Shown: positions 47,560-59,338 of the stretch, one piece after another
Layout: every line of letters starts with the position of its first letter
Numbering within the stretch: position 1 is the stretch's first letter
Source: Tubulanus polymorphus
Lineage: Eukaryota > Nemertea > Palaeonemertea > Tubulaniformes > Tubulanidae
Length of the DNA stretch: 64,000 bases
Assembly (NCBI RefSeq): GCF_964204645.1
Contig: NC_134025.1
Span: 4,841,001 to 4,905,000, forward strand
Reading direction: 5' to 3'
The notes under the pieces: generated by a model
The model's database searches: none
Told to the model about the DNA's origin: nothing
The model's input: the letters and a program-made list of their open reading frames with translations, nothing else
Position numbers and translations under genes: made by a program

Positions 47560-50500
47560 ATGAAAGGAATACGCGGACAAATGCAAAACAGTGAGCTACT
47601 CGAGGATATTATGAAGCAGGATGACTCCAAGGATGCATTCAATTCAGATTTGAAGAAGAAAGTTGGCGATTATGTCATTGGGAAAGTATTGGGTGAAGGG
47701 GCTTTTGCGAAGGTGAGACTTGGAATCCACCTTCCCACGAAAGAAAAGGTTTGTAATTTAAGAGAAATTTTGCATGAAATTTTGAGAATACTATCAGCGT
47801 TTTTTTTAAAGATTTACACTTCTACAAAAGGCAGTATAACTCCTATCTTCACACGATATCGTTGAATTTTCGTTGAAATACTTCCATCGACTTTTGTCGT
47901 ATACAAACCTCTTATTAATTAATAATTGATATATTCGGCTTTTAGCATGTTTTACGCACGGGTAATTTCATTACGGAAAGATAGTTAGTAAATACAATCA
48001 TTCCAAAGTAGGTGATTAGCGGATATTCAACAGTGAATGTCAATCTTCAAGTATACGTGGAGTGGTTTTGTACTTGTGTATTGAGGAACTAAGGGGATTT
48101 TGATATTGAATTACTGTGTCCGTGCCTAAGCTTCTCGACGGATCTGATATCGGTTAAGCAAACATCGCGAAACAATCAAATCGAAAACTGAGGCGAGATT
48201 TTTGTTAAGTATCGTCTAAGCTGAGGTACAAGTGTCAGATAGATTATCCTTTCTTCATCGATCTACATCACCAACAGCTGCCTAGTCGCGACACGTGCAA
48301 CATATCCCCTAGAAAATATCCCTTTTAATATAATATAAATCGAAAAGAGTCCTCTTGCAAAAGAGTCCGTAACTCTTGCAATTGGCATATAGTATCACTA
48401 ACCAGTTATTTGCAAATTGATTCAAAACTGGGCATGGTTAAACGTTTGCACATTCGTTGATGATTTGCAAAATTTTCACGTCCTTTGGATAAGCTCACGA
48501 ATGATGTCTTCACCCTTTGTTGAATTATGGTCGTAAAACTATTGGCGAAATCGTCTGCAGTGATTTAAAGCAATAATCCTCCACGCAGACGTGATGAAAG
48601 GTCAAGGACAAGGCATATTGCGCAGGCCCACGCAATGAGATGACGCTTACCGTAAGTCGGAAATGAGCGGCTCCGACGTCCCGATAAATTTTGAAGAACA
48701 ATAGCGCATTATGTAGAATTTGTCTTCATTAGATTCGCATTATCAAATTTTCTGAACGTCTACATATTCGATTTATCGCGCGGAGAGATATTCGATCGCT
48801 CGCAAAATCATTTTTTATTTAGACTTAATAGCATTCATAGCCTTATTGTTAAAGCCTTCTCACAGTCTTGTATAATGTCAAACAACCAATAGATATATGT
48901 CATATGATAGATTTTAAGGTCATTAATTTAAACAGAGTGCTCTAAGATATTCCGATAGAGCTAATATATAAACTGAAAATACATATAAAGCAATGATGCC
49001 GGAAAATTATTTTTCGATGTTTTCTTTTAAGGTCGCAGTAAAAATCGTGAACAAAGCTAACGTCAAACGACACCCGTATATGAAGAAGCATTTCAGACGA
49101 GAGGCGACGATTTTGCAAAAACTTGACCATCCTAATATCATACAGATTTACGACCTCATGGAAACAGAGAATTGTTTTTATTTGGTGACCGAATGGGCAG
49201 ATGGGGGTGACTTCGTTAAGTACCTCAATTTAAGGTACCGTATACGCATATCATTCTCTGCTATAGGCCTGTTGTATATACAGTCAAACCGGCTTAATCC
49301 GAATCGGCTTAATCCAGATTTTGGTTTAATCTAGGTATTATTTGCTGTTCATTTGTTCATTAACATACACGAAAACTACTTATAATGTGAATTATAATTA
49401 ATCCCAGATACCGGATGAATTCTTGTGGTCTCAAATGATCCAAATTAAGCCGGTTCTACTGTATACAACCAATGTTCAAGAACATAACCATAAATTAGAT
49501 GATTTGAGATGAAGAAGAAACTATGCTCGACAGAAAATGTATTTATAAATTCAGGCGAATATTGAACGAATTTGAAGCTCGTCGAATTATGCGCCAGTTA
49601 GTCTCAGCGGTCGATCATATGCACAAGACCCATGTAGTTCACAGGTATTGAAATATTAGATAATGAATTTTGAGTGCACATTTTCATCCACAATTCTGAA
49701 CTGCATTTATTTCCCTTTGTTAGAGATCTGAAACTGGAAAATGTGATGCTTGATAAAGATATAAATGTGAAGTTGATAGGTAAGTTCTGTTTTCAGTAAA
49801 GTTGGAAATGATAGATAAATGTAGGTGGAGTTTTGTATATATTAACACATTTTATTGCCATTGATAACACCGAACGGTCGTAATGTGAAAAGGTGAACTG
49901 TCAATATACGGTCAGCGGTTTTACCACTGAAGACAACTCCAATCAGTAGAGCTAATGACACTTTATTGTCGCAATAAATTGCATCATCGTAAGATCTTCC
50001 TGATTTGGTCTGTGTATGGTGCGTGTCAGTACAAATAACTACGAACGACACCAACGTCGCAGTGTCAGGTCATTTTGTCAGTAGTCACATTGTAATTAAT
50101 GGCCACGACCTCAAATTATTTCTTTTCGACGTGTTAGCAGGACAAATAGGTTACTGAAACGTACCCAACCCACAAAAAGTATTATTTTCTTCAAAAACAA
50201 CACAATATATAACAAACATTTGTGGTTAACTAACACAAAATCCCTAGCAATCATGTATATATATATATATATAGTTTTGGCTACTGATGAAGTATATGGT
50301 TGTATTATAGATTTCGGTCTTGGGAATGTCTTCAACGATTCGAAGATTTTACTCACAAACTGTGGTTCTCCAGGTTACACAGCACCGGAAGTGCTGACGA
50401 AGAAGCCACACGGACCAGCAGTCGACATATGGGCATTGTGAGTAAAGCAACCTATAGATAAGTAACTAAATACAAAAAGAATTTGACGACGTAAAAACCG

Positions 50501-53500
50501 TTACAATAATATTTATATACATTTCTTTTTACCTATTATGCATTAACTTAAGGGGTTTCGTGTGAGTAGATGAGCAATCATCAATATTGGCATTTCAAAA
50601 TAACAATAACAATTGTGAATTTTGGCGTTTATTTTGTGATTATATGTATTTCATAACTCTTTTGGATAAATTTTGATAATTATGTGAGAATGATAGAAAA
50701 ATGAGAGAATTTTATTAAGTCTATATCTAGTATATACGTTTCAAATATTCTTACCGCCCCCGGACAGAATTTAAAGTTTATGGACACGAAAAAACTGCTC
50801 CACATTACCCCGTTTTCATTGCACCATTCCAGGGGAATAAACCTGTTTGTGATGCTTACCGGAACCCTGCCATTTCTGGTTGACAGTCCGACCAATTATA
50901 CTAAATTACACGCCACCATGCTTAAAGGACCGAATATTCCCAGCCATCTCTCAGACGGTAAGTCAATAAGATTCGTGGAAACCGAGACACAATTAAGCGG
51001 ATCTGCAACGCACGCTTATTTAAGCCGGTAATTCGTTTCATTTCGCGTCTTATTTGCCTTTCAATGATGTCCGCTAAGGGTTCATTGGTGCGGTCATACC
51101 GATTGAAATCGCACCAAATCACGTCGACAGATCGGTTCTCATCAGTAATCAATGTTATAACGATGCCGCCGCCAGAGATCGCAATTCCAAATCATATAAC
51201 ACAAACTGATTAAAAGTGTCGAATCTCAACGGACCAGGAGTCGATATTATGAATGGAAAGCAAAACCAAATTCACAGGAGTCTCTATTTGATTAAACTCG
51301 TGCTGGGTATTCTGATCGCTTTTATCGCACTGACTGGAATCAGTCCGAAACTGACAGCACGAAATTCCAAACTACCATCACAAAACATGTCGAGATATGT
51401 TGTAAAAGAAAATCTTTTCAGCTTCGTCAAAAGCGATATCGAAACTCGGTCAAGGTTGCATTTACTCTCGACTCCTGAGAGCACGTGCATACTGTTAAAT
51501 GTAGTCGGGCCATGATAGTCGGTCCATTTGCAATTAGCCTGAGCTTTGCCTTCTCTTTCTCGTATTCGTCTAATAGCCACCAAGGCTTTAGACCTAATGT
51601 CTTAGATTCCTATAATGACACCTTATTGCTATCATTATACTAATTCACTGTTTCAGAATGTCAAGATTTACTCAACTGTCTTTTGGACCCGGATCCTTCG
51701 CGTCGTATTAAGATGGCGGTACTCCGAGTTCACCCGTGGTTGAACGACGGTTTTAAAACGTTTCCCCAAACTGTTCCACTGAAAAGATGGCCGCCAACTC
51801 TGGACCAAGACATTACCGATTTCATGATGGATGAACTGGATATAGATAGCGAGGATATCCGAATTTCTTTCGCTAATGCTAAGATCAATTGCATTATGGC
51901 AACGTACAGCTTGCTTAAGCGCCGTAAATTAATGAGTTTACCTTTTCCCAAAGGAGAACCGCTAAGTAAAGACGACATAGTAGACGATATCCCACAATTA
52001 GACCGTAGTCCCGGGGTTCGTTTTTACAACATAGATATTTCCGGAGATATTGACTATAAACTCGTGGCTGCAGGTGAACAGACAGGAGAGGGAAGCGAGA
52101 GAATTTTCGATACGGGGAATTCAAAGAAGCCAATATATCCTACGACACTTTATGAGGCCGCTGGCGCAAGGTACGGCGGAGAGAGGCTAGCGCAAAGAGA
52201 CGCGGCCATGTCCGCCTCTTCTCGCTCGAGTTTGCAAACTAAAGATTCAAACAGCGTTGTAGATTATAGGGATTGCCTGAGGAAACTGTACGTTAAAAGT
52301 CGAGAAGGAGCGCATAGTGTTTCCGAGGGCGTGCTGCAATTGGCAACGAAGAGAACACCTTCGCGTGGGTCGGGAACAGCGACCAGCTTGTCAATGTCAT
52401 CTTCTTCCCCAAAACAAAACAAACAGTACGTACGACAAGCACTGCGAAACCAATTCAATGCTTCCAACTCAAAAATCCGGAGCAAAATTGGTGACATCGA
52501 CGCTATGAAAGGTGCGATTACTTATAGAAAATTGAAACCTGGTTACTCTGGTGAATACGATGGGTTTATGAGACGGTCTGGAAACAGCACATCACGATTA
52601 CGCGTCCTCAAAACCCTGTCCTCGAGTAAACGAAGACTACCAGTACCCCCACCTAATTCTGCAGCTCACCGTCAGTTTGATTTGGACAGCGGAACTAATA
52701 ATGGCCGCAGCGAATCGACTGCTGATGAGACATCTAGATGTAACATGTGTGAAAACCTCGCCGAACTGGAGAGAGAATTCTATTGTCGATTCCGAGTACA
52801 GAACGTAGAAGCGGAAAATAATTACAATAGCACTACACCAAGAAAACCAGTTCCCTTGAGACATTCGACTCGCGAGATGCCGAAACAATCGGTACTGACA
52901 GCACGGGAACTCCTTGACCACCAGGGTATCCGAGGTTTGCCCTTCACGAAATACGGAAGGCAGAAAGTTCAAGGTAATTTACGTTTAAGGGATGGTAACC
53001 TTAAAATGCGTTTGGAAACATTTCCGGTATTGATAAGCCTTTAGAAGAATCGATCAGACCGACCGTACCCACACTTTTTCGAGATATCATCGGTGAATGA
53101 TCATAAAATGTGTTTGGACCATCATTCAAAACGCGTTTTCTATACGTTTATTACATACATATCTTCGACCAACATAGTTTATGTCTGTTTTTTGATTGCC
53201 AATTTCTAACGGATACATCTAAATGGATGCATCTTGTGACATGTTTACATGCGTTTTATCGAACTAATTCAACGATCATCCATTTCCCCACACATACACA
53301 CACATTCGCACTATTACACAATATCCAACACCCGGTGTGAATTTACATAAGCCGATTAGTCGGAGGCTTCTAAAGACTAGGAAAACATATTTCTGGTATT
53401 TAAGTCAACTACACCGTTAGCAGCATACCAATATCTATTATCATGAATTCTAATGCCAAAGAATTACATACCAAACTCTAGTGCCACAACGTATTTATCA

Positions 53501-53890
53501 TTAAGACATATATACACATCATTTATCCTTATTCTATGGTTTAATAGACATTTACATCCCGGAGTTGCCAGTTCCTCACAGAAACCAAAAGCTTAAATAT
53601 TGAGAAATTAACAATTTAAATGACTGAAAAAACCTTAATTATCCTAAAGGCTAAAATGCTTTAATTGTCGAAACATTTTCCCTGGGAGGCCATTGCATCG
53701 TGGAAAAGAATGAAATAACTTTCATTTCATAACCGTTTTGTTTATCGTTGAATGCATTGTGTTTTCAGGGTTCATGTTCCAAGGAGAAAACGAGGATGAA
53801 GCGCCGGTTATGCAGCCTATGCCAAAGCGAGTCGTGATTCACATTCCTCAAGTTCCGAATGAAAACATGACCGTCGTCACGTTGCGATGA
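47560..53890 (+). CDS. HUNK: HUNK-like SNF1/AMPK-related Ser/Thr kinase, 742 aa, complete
   Basis: Exons: 47560-47748, 49032-49234, 49555-49644, 49724-49779, 50311-50437, 50833-50957, 51657-52973, 53769-53890. They sum to 742 codons plus stop with all phases agreeing. The kinase domain starts at VGDYVIGKVLGEGAFAKV (G45xG47), with catalytic Lys67 (VAVK), HRDLKLEN (Asp162), DFG (180-182) and APE (204-206). LLTNCGSPGY puts Thr195 at the LKB1-type activation site. After the lobe (DPDPSRRIKMAVLRVHPW) comes a UBA-like segment (MATYSLLKRRKL) matching the position and pattern in vertebrate HUNK. The remaining 380 residues are disordered, Ser/Arg-rich. The last exon encodes FMFQGENEDEAPVMQPMPKR and ends VTLR. 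Without splicing at 52973 the frame would stop at 53044. Catalytic residues are all intact. SNRK or NIM1 are less likely alternatives. Confidence 0.88.
49281..49461. mobile_element. Tc1/mariner-type MITE in kinase intron 2
   Basis: A 181-bp element with terminal repeats CAGTCAAACCGGCTTAAT at the left and CAGTAGAACCGGCTTAAT (reverse complement) at the right, flanked by TA on both sides. CAGT ends and TA duplication are the Tc1/mariner hallmark. No transposase frame. A second copy of the CGGCTTAATCC motif follows the left end. Confidence 0.88.
50256..50273. repeat. (TA)n microsatellite
   Basis: About nine TA units in kinase intron 4, just before exon 5. Confidence 0.9.
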
Positions 53891-54120
53891 TACACGGTGA
53901 AACAGATCATAGGTTAATCGTGTGGCCCTGAGGATTGTTAGTGATTACGTGTGAATATTCTATATTTTAATGTTCCACGGGGATTTAATGAATAGATCTT
54001 AAAGAATACATTCGGATTTTTTACGACTGTTGCCGAAGACGATACACGAACACTCGCCATAATTTGTTTTCTTCTGAGCTTATTAGTTCCATAGCACTTC
54101 TGGTTACAGTCTCTTCCGTG

Positions 54121-54126
54121 AATAAA
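54121..54126 (+). terminator. Poly(A) signal of the HUNK-like gene
   Basis: AATAAA about 230 bases after the TGA stop. Confidence 0.55.
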
Positions 54127-56914
54127 TAATATCTCTATTATATATTCAGTGTTTATTTCTGACATTCTTGAGATTTTGGATATTTTTGCGATTCCCAAAA
54201 GAACATTACAAATCCATCACCAAGCTTCCTTTTTACCGAGGCTCCATTTAGATCCACGTCACGCACGGCTTAGTAGTTTTATGAAAGGTTTTCTGACTGC
54301 TATTTTCGGTGATCGGCAAATGTTGAATGCGCCCAAGCATGCTTAATCTACTTTGAAGGCCACACTCAGCAAACAATTAGCGCATAAGAGATGCCCAGCT
54401 CTGTTAAAGGACTCCTTGATATGTATCATACGAGATATATTTACCCCAATATTTGATATAAAACATAACCGCCCTGATCATCTCTGAAACATAAAACATT
54501 CATAAAACGGCAATTGTATCGATAAATTTACCACAAAATTAAGCGTTGAATCGAAAGTATTTTCAAAATCATCGTATTAAAAATACAGGTTGAATACTTG
54601 ATACATATATATATATATCGATCGATATTTTATAAGTTTTCCATTATTCAGGTAATGACGTACTCGAGTTACTGAAAAATACGCTTGACTCAATTTTTTT
54701 TCTTAGTTACTTTTAATTTCGGAAAAGTCTTCAATTGTCACTTTTGGGAAATGAAATCCGCCCAAAGCCGACGGGGAGGATGTTGAAACATATAATGTAG
54801 CATCGAACTTGTCAACTGCACACTTCATTGAGAACATGAAGAGACGTGTATAATGTTCGTGATACTAATTGCTTTACGTATCGCGAACGTCGTTGAGAAC
54901 AACCAATAACTGATGGAACCCCCTCCCTCCACATTGAAAACCCTGCGGAATATATTTGTATTATAACTATTATTTTTCTTTTTTATGTTTGGAATATCCT
55001 AACATTTTTCTAAACATTTTGTTCACTCTCCGAGTACCAAAACAAATGAATGGAATGATGAATAGATCCCTTTGGAACGAAGTATTTCATTTTCCATTTC
55101 TATTTTTTGTCTCGAAAAATATCGATAGAAATTCCCGGGGAGGGAAAATCACAACATGTTGTATAAACTCGTTATGTCTGTTCTGTGCTGAAGAAATGCA
55201 AATGTAACCGAGTTAGATTATTACGATAACAAACGTAATTCTACCGAGAAATGACGACGGGAACGGAAACTCGTCACTGGGACCGATGAAGATTAATCAC
55301 TTTGGACATGTACGGATTCCCTATTCTTAAGATCCAGAAACCAATATCCATACTATGAATACTAGATGCAGCCATATTTGGGACGGACTTTGGCGTCGTT
55401 GTCTTCAAAACCAATTGGCGTCACACGGAAGCGAATACGTCGATAATGATTTCGGAGGAAAACTTCGCTCACTTTTGTTCCTCGCTGACACCAAAACTCG
55501 TGTCGATATCAAGCGAGTCGGGGCCATAAAGTAATGGAAAACTATCGGTAAAATGTCACCTTCTCAAAACAATCGTGATAATGCACAACATTGATCACAC
55601 AATAACCTCCATTTCCATCTCACCATCGAGAAACACTAGAGAAACATTAGCGGAAAGCGTTTTTGGAGGCACGTTCTTATATTCGATCTCGAATTGTATT
55701 TTGCAACCGACGAATTTTCATGTTGAATAAAAAAGATTCGTTGGTACGTGTCTGATAGAATGGAACAGAATAACCGTTATAGTGAAAAATTAAAGAAGTC
55801 TCGTTATAGGAGTCAGATCTAAAAAGTCTCCCATTATGAAGAAACACGAAACGATGACTCATTTTCAAAAGTATTCCCTGGCAAAAGAGGAGAACGTGAT
55901 TAGAATGTATTTTTTTTCAACAGGCGTCTTCAATTTTTATGAATTTGTCTACTTTCATTCACGACTATGTTACACGCTTATTATGGAAAATTGAATTTAT
56001 TTTCACCAAAAACAACGGTAGAATATACAAATGTATTATCAAGACTATGAAATGAACCAGATATTCCGATATATGCGATGTTTTATCGGCGTTGCTTCGG
56101 TATAATTAATTGAAATAATAATGATGATAATTGTAATTGCGATCGTATTTGAGATTATTTTACAGAATATACCAGCCAGTAATGCATTCAGATAAGGGAT
56201 GAATGTACCAATTCGGAACATACATAAACCCAACTACCCAATAAAACGATGTATGTCCACGCGTTTAATGATGATAACGGTAAAGTTAGAACTATAAATA
56301 AGTCGGAGACTAGACAGAGTTACACGTAACTGACATTAATTTATCATGGGCAGTAATATCGTTGTGTCGCGCTTGATTGGATCAATCAAGTTGCCTTGCT
56401 AAATCTGATCACACGGTCCAATTAGCTACCTCCAGTCCATATTACTGATTAGTTGACCTTCTGACAGATTATCGAGGTCTATTCGAGCACGAATCGGAAA
56501 AAATGCTCTCGCATTGACGAAGTTTATACAGTGGGATGGATCAAACGAAATTGGGATACGTCGGCTGCTAAGAAATCAGTACGATAGAGAGAAATAGAGA
56601 TAGATAGAAACAATATATCATCATCCTGGACGATATTAATGTTTGCCATTAAGCAAGCGGACGTCCGTCTTAACAAGCCGCACGGTACACAGCTCACGCA
56701 GTCGAATATTACAATATTATGCTGAATGTCGAAATCGCCGTCTATATTTCACATGATATGCACTATTAATGTTGGACAGACGGACGTGAAGATGTGTCCA
56801 GTATCGAAACCGTTCCTGTAATAAGTTTCACCACGTTTAGCTCAACTTGTTTAATGGCAATCAATCCGTTTCTTGCGTATACCCGGAAAGAGACAGGCCC
56901 TACGTATAAACGCG
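54127..56914. other. Intergenic between convergent genes
   Basis: No gene supported. A short TA microsatellite followed by a CGATCGAT palindrome lies near 54603-54626. Confidence 0.5.
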
Positions 56915-56920
56915 TTTATT
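56915..56920 (-). terminator. Poly(A) signal of the serine protease gene
   Basis: AATAAA on the minus strand, 17 bases after the stop codon. Confidence 0.55.
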
Positions 56921-56936
56921 TTATATACAGCGGAAC

Positions 56937-59338
56937 TTAGTTGGAGTCGATGGTGCTCTCTATCCAATCGTTGTAGCTCTGCACCCTTGTGTAAATCCCT
57001 GGGAAAGCTTTTCTTGCGCAACCATACCCGGTGGAAACGATGCCGACAACTAACCATTGACCGTCTTCCTCGTCTTTGTACATCATCGGGCCACCGGAAT
57101 CAAACTGAAATCAAGTACATAATGTTTCTTGCAAAGTATCACTGAACCGATCGATCGCACGATTCTATCAATCACATATCGTCATCTCAATAGAATGTAA
57201 GATCTTTGATATAAACGAAGCAAACGCCAAATTTACGATTAAAAGAGAAGATGGGATGAAAGTAAAAAATTGTATTGGAGTCCCCACAAATTTAATAGGA
57301 AGTTTTATCCTACCTGACAGGCATCCCGGCCGCCTTTATCAGCATAGCCGGCACACATCATATCGTTGCTGATGTTAAGTACGACTCCCAATTCCTCGAT
57401 TGGCTTGTAAAACCGATTGCAATCAACATTGCTAACGACTGGGACCTGAACGTGACGTACAATTTGCGATACCTCCCCATCTGCAAAAGGAGCGCGATAT
57501 AAACAAATAAATCGTCTACCCCAAGCGATCGTTACAGGACATACAATGTCTAAGTAAAATAGCATCCAGACATTGGGGAATAATTTGTATTGATGCTCCG
57601 TCTGTATCTACTAAATCTATATCGAATATTAGTATATTCCTCTAGACTCGTTTTTTGCATAGCAAGTACAAGCATTTATATAAAGATTCTATCAGTGTTT
57701 GCATTTTCTAGATACATTAATTATAAGTCCTTCATAAAAGTTCGCCATTTTTCTATTCTATTCTATAACTCCGTCCGGTATTTCCGGCATGGAACAACAA
57801 CTGCGAAACTTTCATATTGCGTGCATATAAATCGTGCCGTGATTGCATGGAATAATTGGGTCTCTTGTTATTAGAAACTGAATGTCCCTCCGGCTTCATC
57901 AAGCAGTTTGCGGTCGTATTCACCAATCTTAATATTCGAACAGGGACATCGTAATGTTTGCAATGTTTCGGAAATTAGGTTTGCCGTTTTATCCCGAAAG
58001 CTTTGCAAATGAGGTAAACTAGATCCAACTGATCATCTCCTTCCATTGAGACATCATCCGATGGTGTGAATCACACAGACGCTATAGACAGGTGTAAATA
58101 GTTGTCATAGTTCTTTGCGTGCGTGATCATATTAACAACAAGTTGAAATTACTGCTTTTTATTGCAAACAAAAGTCTCGAAAGCGTTTATCGCAGTGAGC
58201 TTTTTGCTTGGAAAATGAGACGGTATAAAAAACGATTTGCAACCGTTACTTACTTTCTTTCGTATGTCCCCAACCAGCCGTCGTACATAATGTTCCGGGT
58301 GGGAATTTATCTTCCCTCGAGGGTAAACAGGCGACGTTCACGTACTGAGAAAGCTTCACGGGATTTTTCAGTTTCAGGAGTGCAATGTCCATATTCATAG
58401 TCTTCGGTGCTGTGGATGAGAGTAGACATAAAACATACATAAATACAAACACCATTAATCTACGCAACGACAATAACATGACTTAATAAATTATCACATT
58501 CACGTTGGTGTAAGTTCATGGGCAATGCACCTTGTCTCTTAGGGTAGAAGATTATTTTTTCGATGTCGACGTCCATGTGTTTACCGTCATCTTTGAACAT
58601 GTCGTGTTCGCCAACTCTTGCTTTCCATTTTGTCGGATCAGCAGTGAGGAATTCTGCCCAGAATGGTCTGCAATGTAAGTTTGGATTATGTATTCATTCT
58701 GATAGCAGGTTCTAAAAGGTATAGATTTGTCACTATCAGGGTATTTTAGAAAACTTACTCGAAGCAATGAGCAGCAGAAAGTACCCACTGCGGATGAATG
58801 AGTGTACCGCCGCAAAGATGTTCGTGCTTAACGCCATCTTTATTCAGTTGCAAGGTCACTAACCAAGGCCATTCGCCGTACTTTGATTCGACTCCACCGA
58901 CAATACGTTTCTTCACATTTTCGTAACCTACAGGCTTGTAATATTTATTTTTTCCGCAATGTTCTAAATCTGCAAAAGCGGCGTAGAAATGAATGATTCG
59001 GCATATCATGCGTTTAGAAACAAATATACTTTTTCGACCTATTTTTTCCTATCGAATCACACCAGTAGTTCCTCGCGAATTAGAAAAGAAACTTTTGTCG
59101 TGACATTTTTGGTAACACATATCTCTTGACATCCTGACATTACGGATTAGTGTCGACTGAAGGGACTTATTAAATTGAAACACCTGATCCACCGCCTAAA
59201 GGCGATGATACCAATCAACTAATACTGGCAAGTGAAAATTCCCAATTATTAAGATAAATATTGCATGCTCTGACTACAGTTATCAATGTTGATACTTACT
59301 CCCTGCAGGAAGATTTTCATACTTTATGTAACCAAGTT
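56937..59338 (-). CDS. Trypsin-like S1 serine protease (5' exon missing)
   Basis: Exons (minus): 59338-59300, 58969-58759, 58667-58531, 58409-58254, 57480-57314, 57104-56937, about 292 codons with consistent phases. The first listed exon is entered in phase 1, so a signal-peptide exon lies upstream and was not found. Propeptide Cys (LEHCGKN) and activation site KR|IVGG precede the domain; a matching Cys (NVACLPS) suggests a disulfide-tethered propeptide. The catalytic triad is intact: AAHC, MDIALL and DSGGP. The Asp in GRDACQ is residue 189, giving trypsin-like specificity for Lys/Arg, and Gly216 and Gly226 equivalents are present. Oddities: CQFDSGGP has Phe where Gly193 of the oxyanion hole normally is, and VSTGYGC has Thr for Trp215. 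Role (digestive, immune or coagulation-type) cannot be told. Confidence 0.92.

Noticed and set aside
52974-53044. HUNK-like protein ending at 53044
   Set aside because: A GTAATT donor at 52974 joins in phase to a clearly coding exon at 53769, so the stop at 53044 is probably intronic or a minor isoform.
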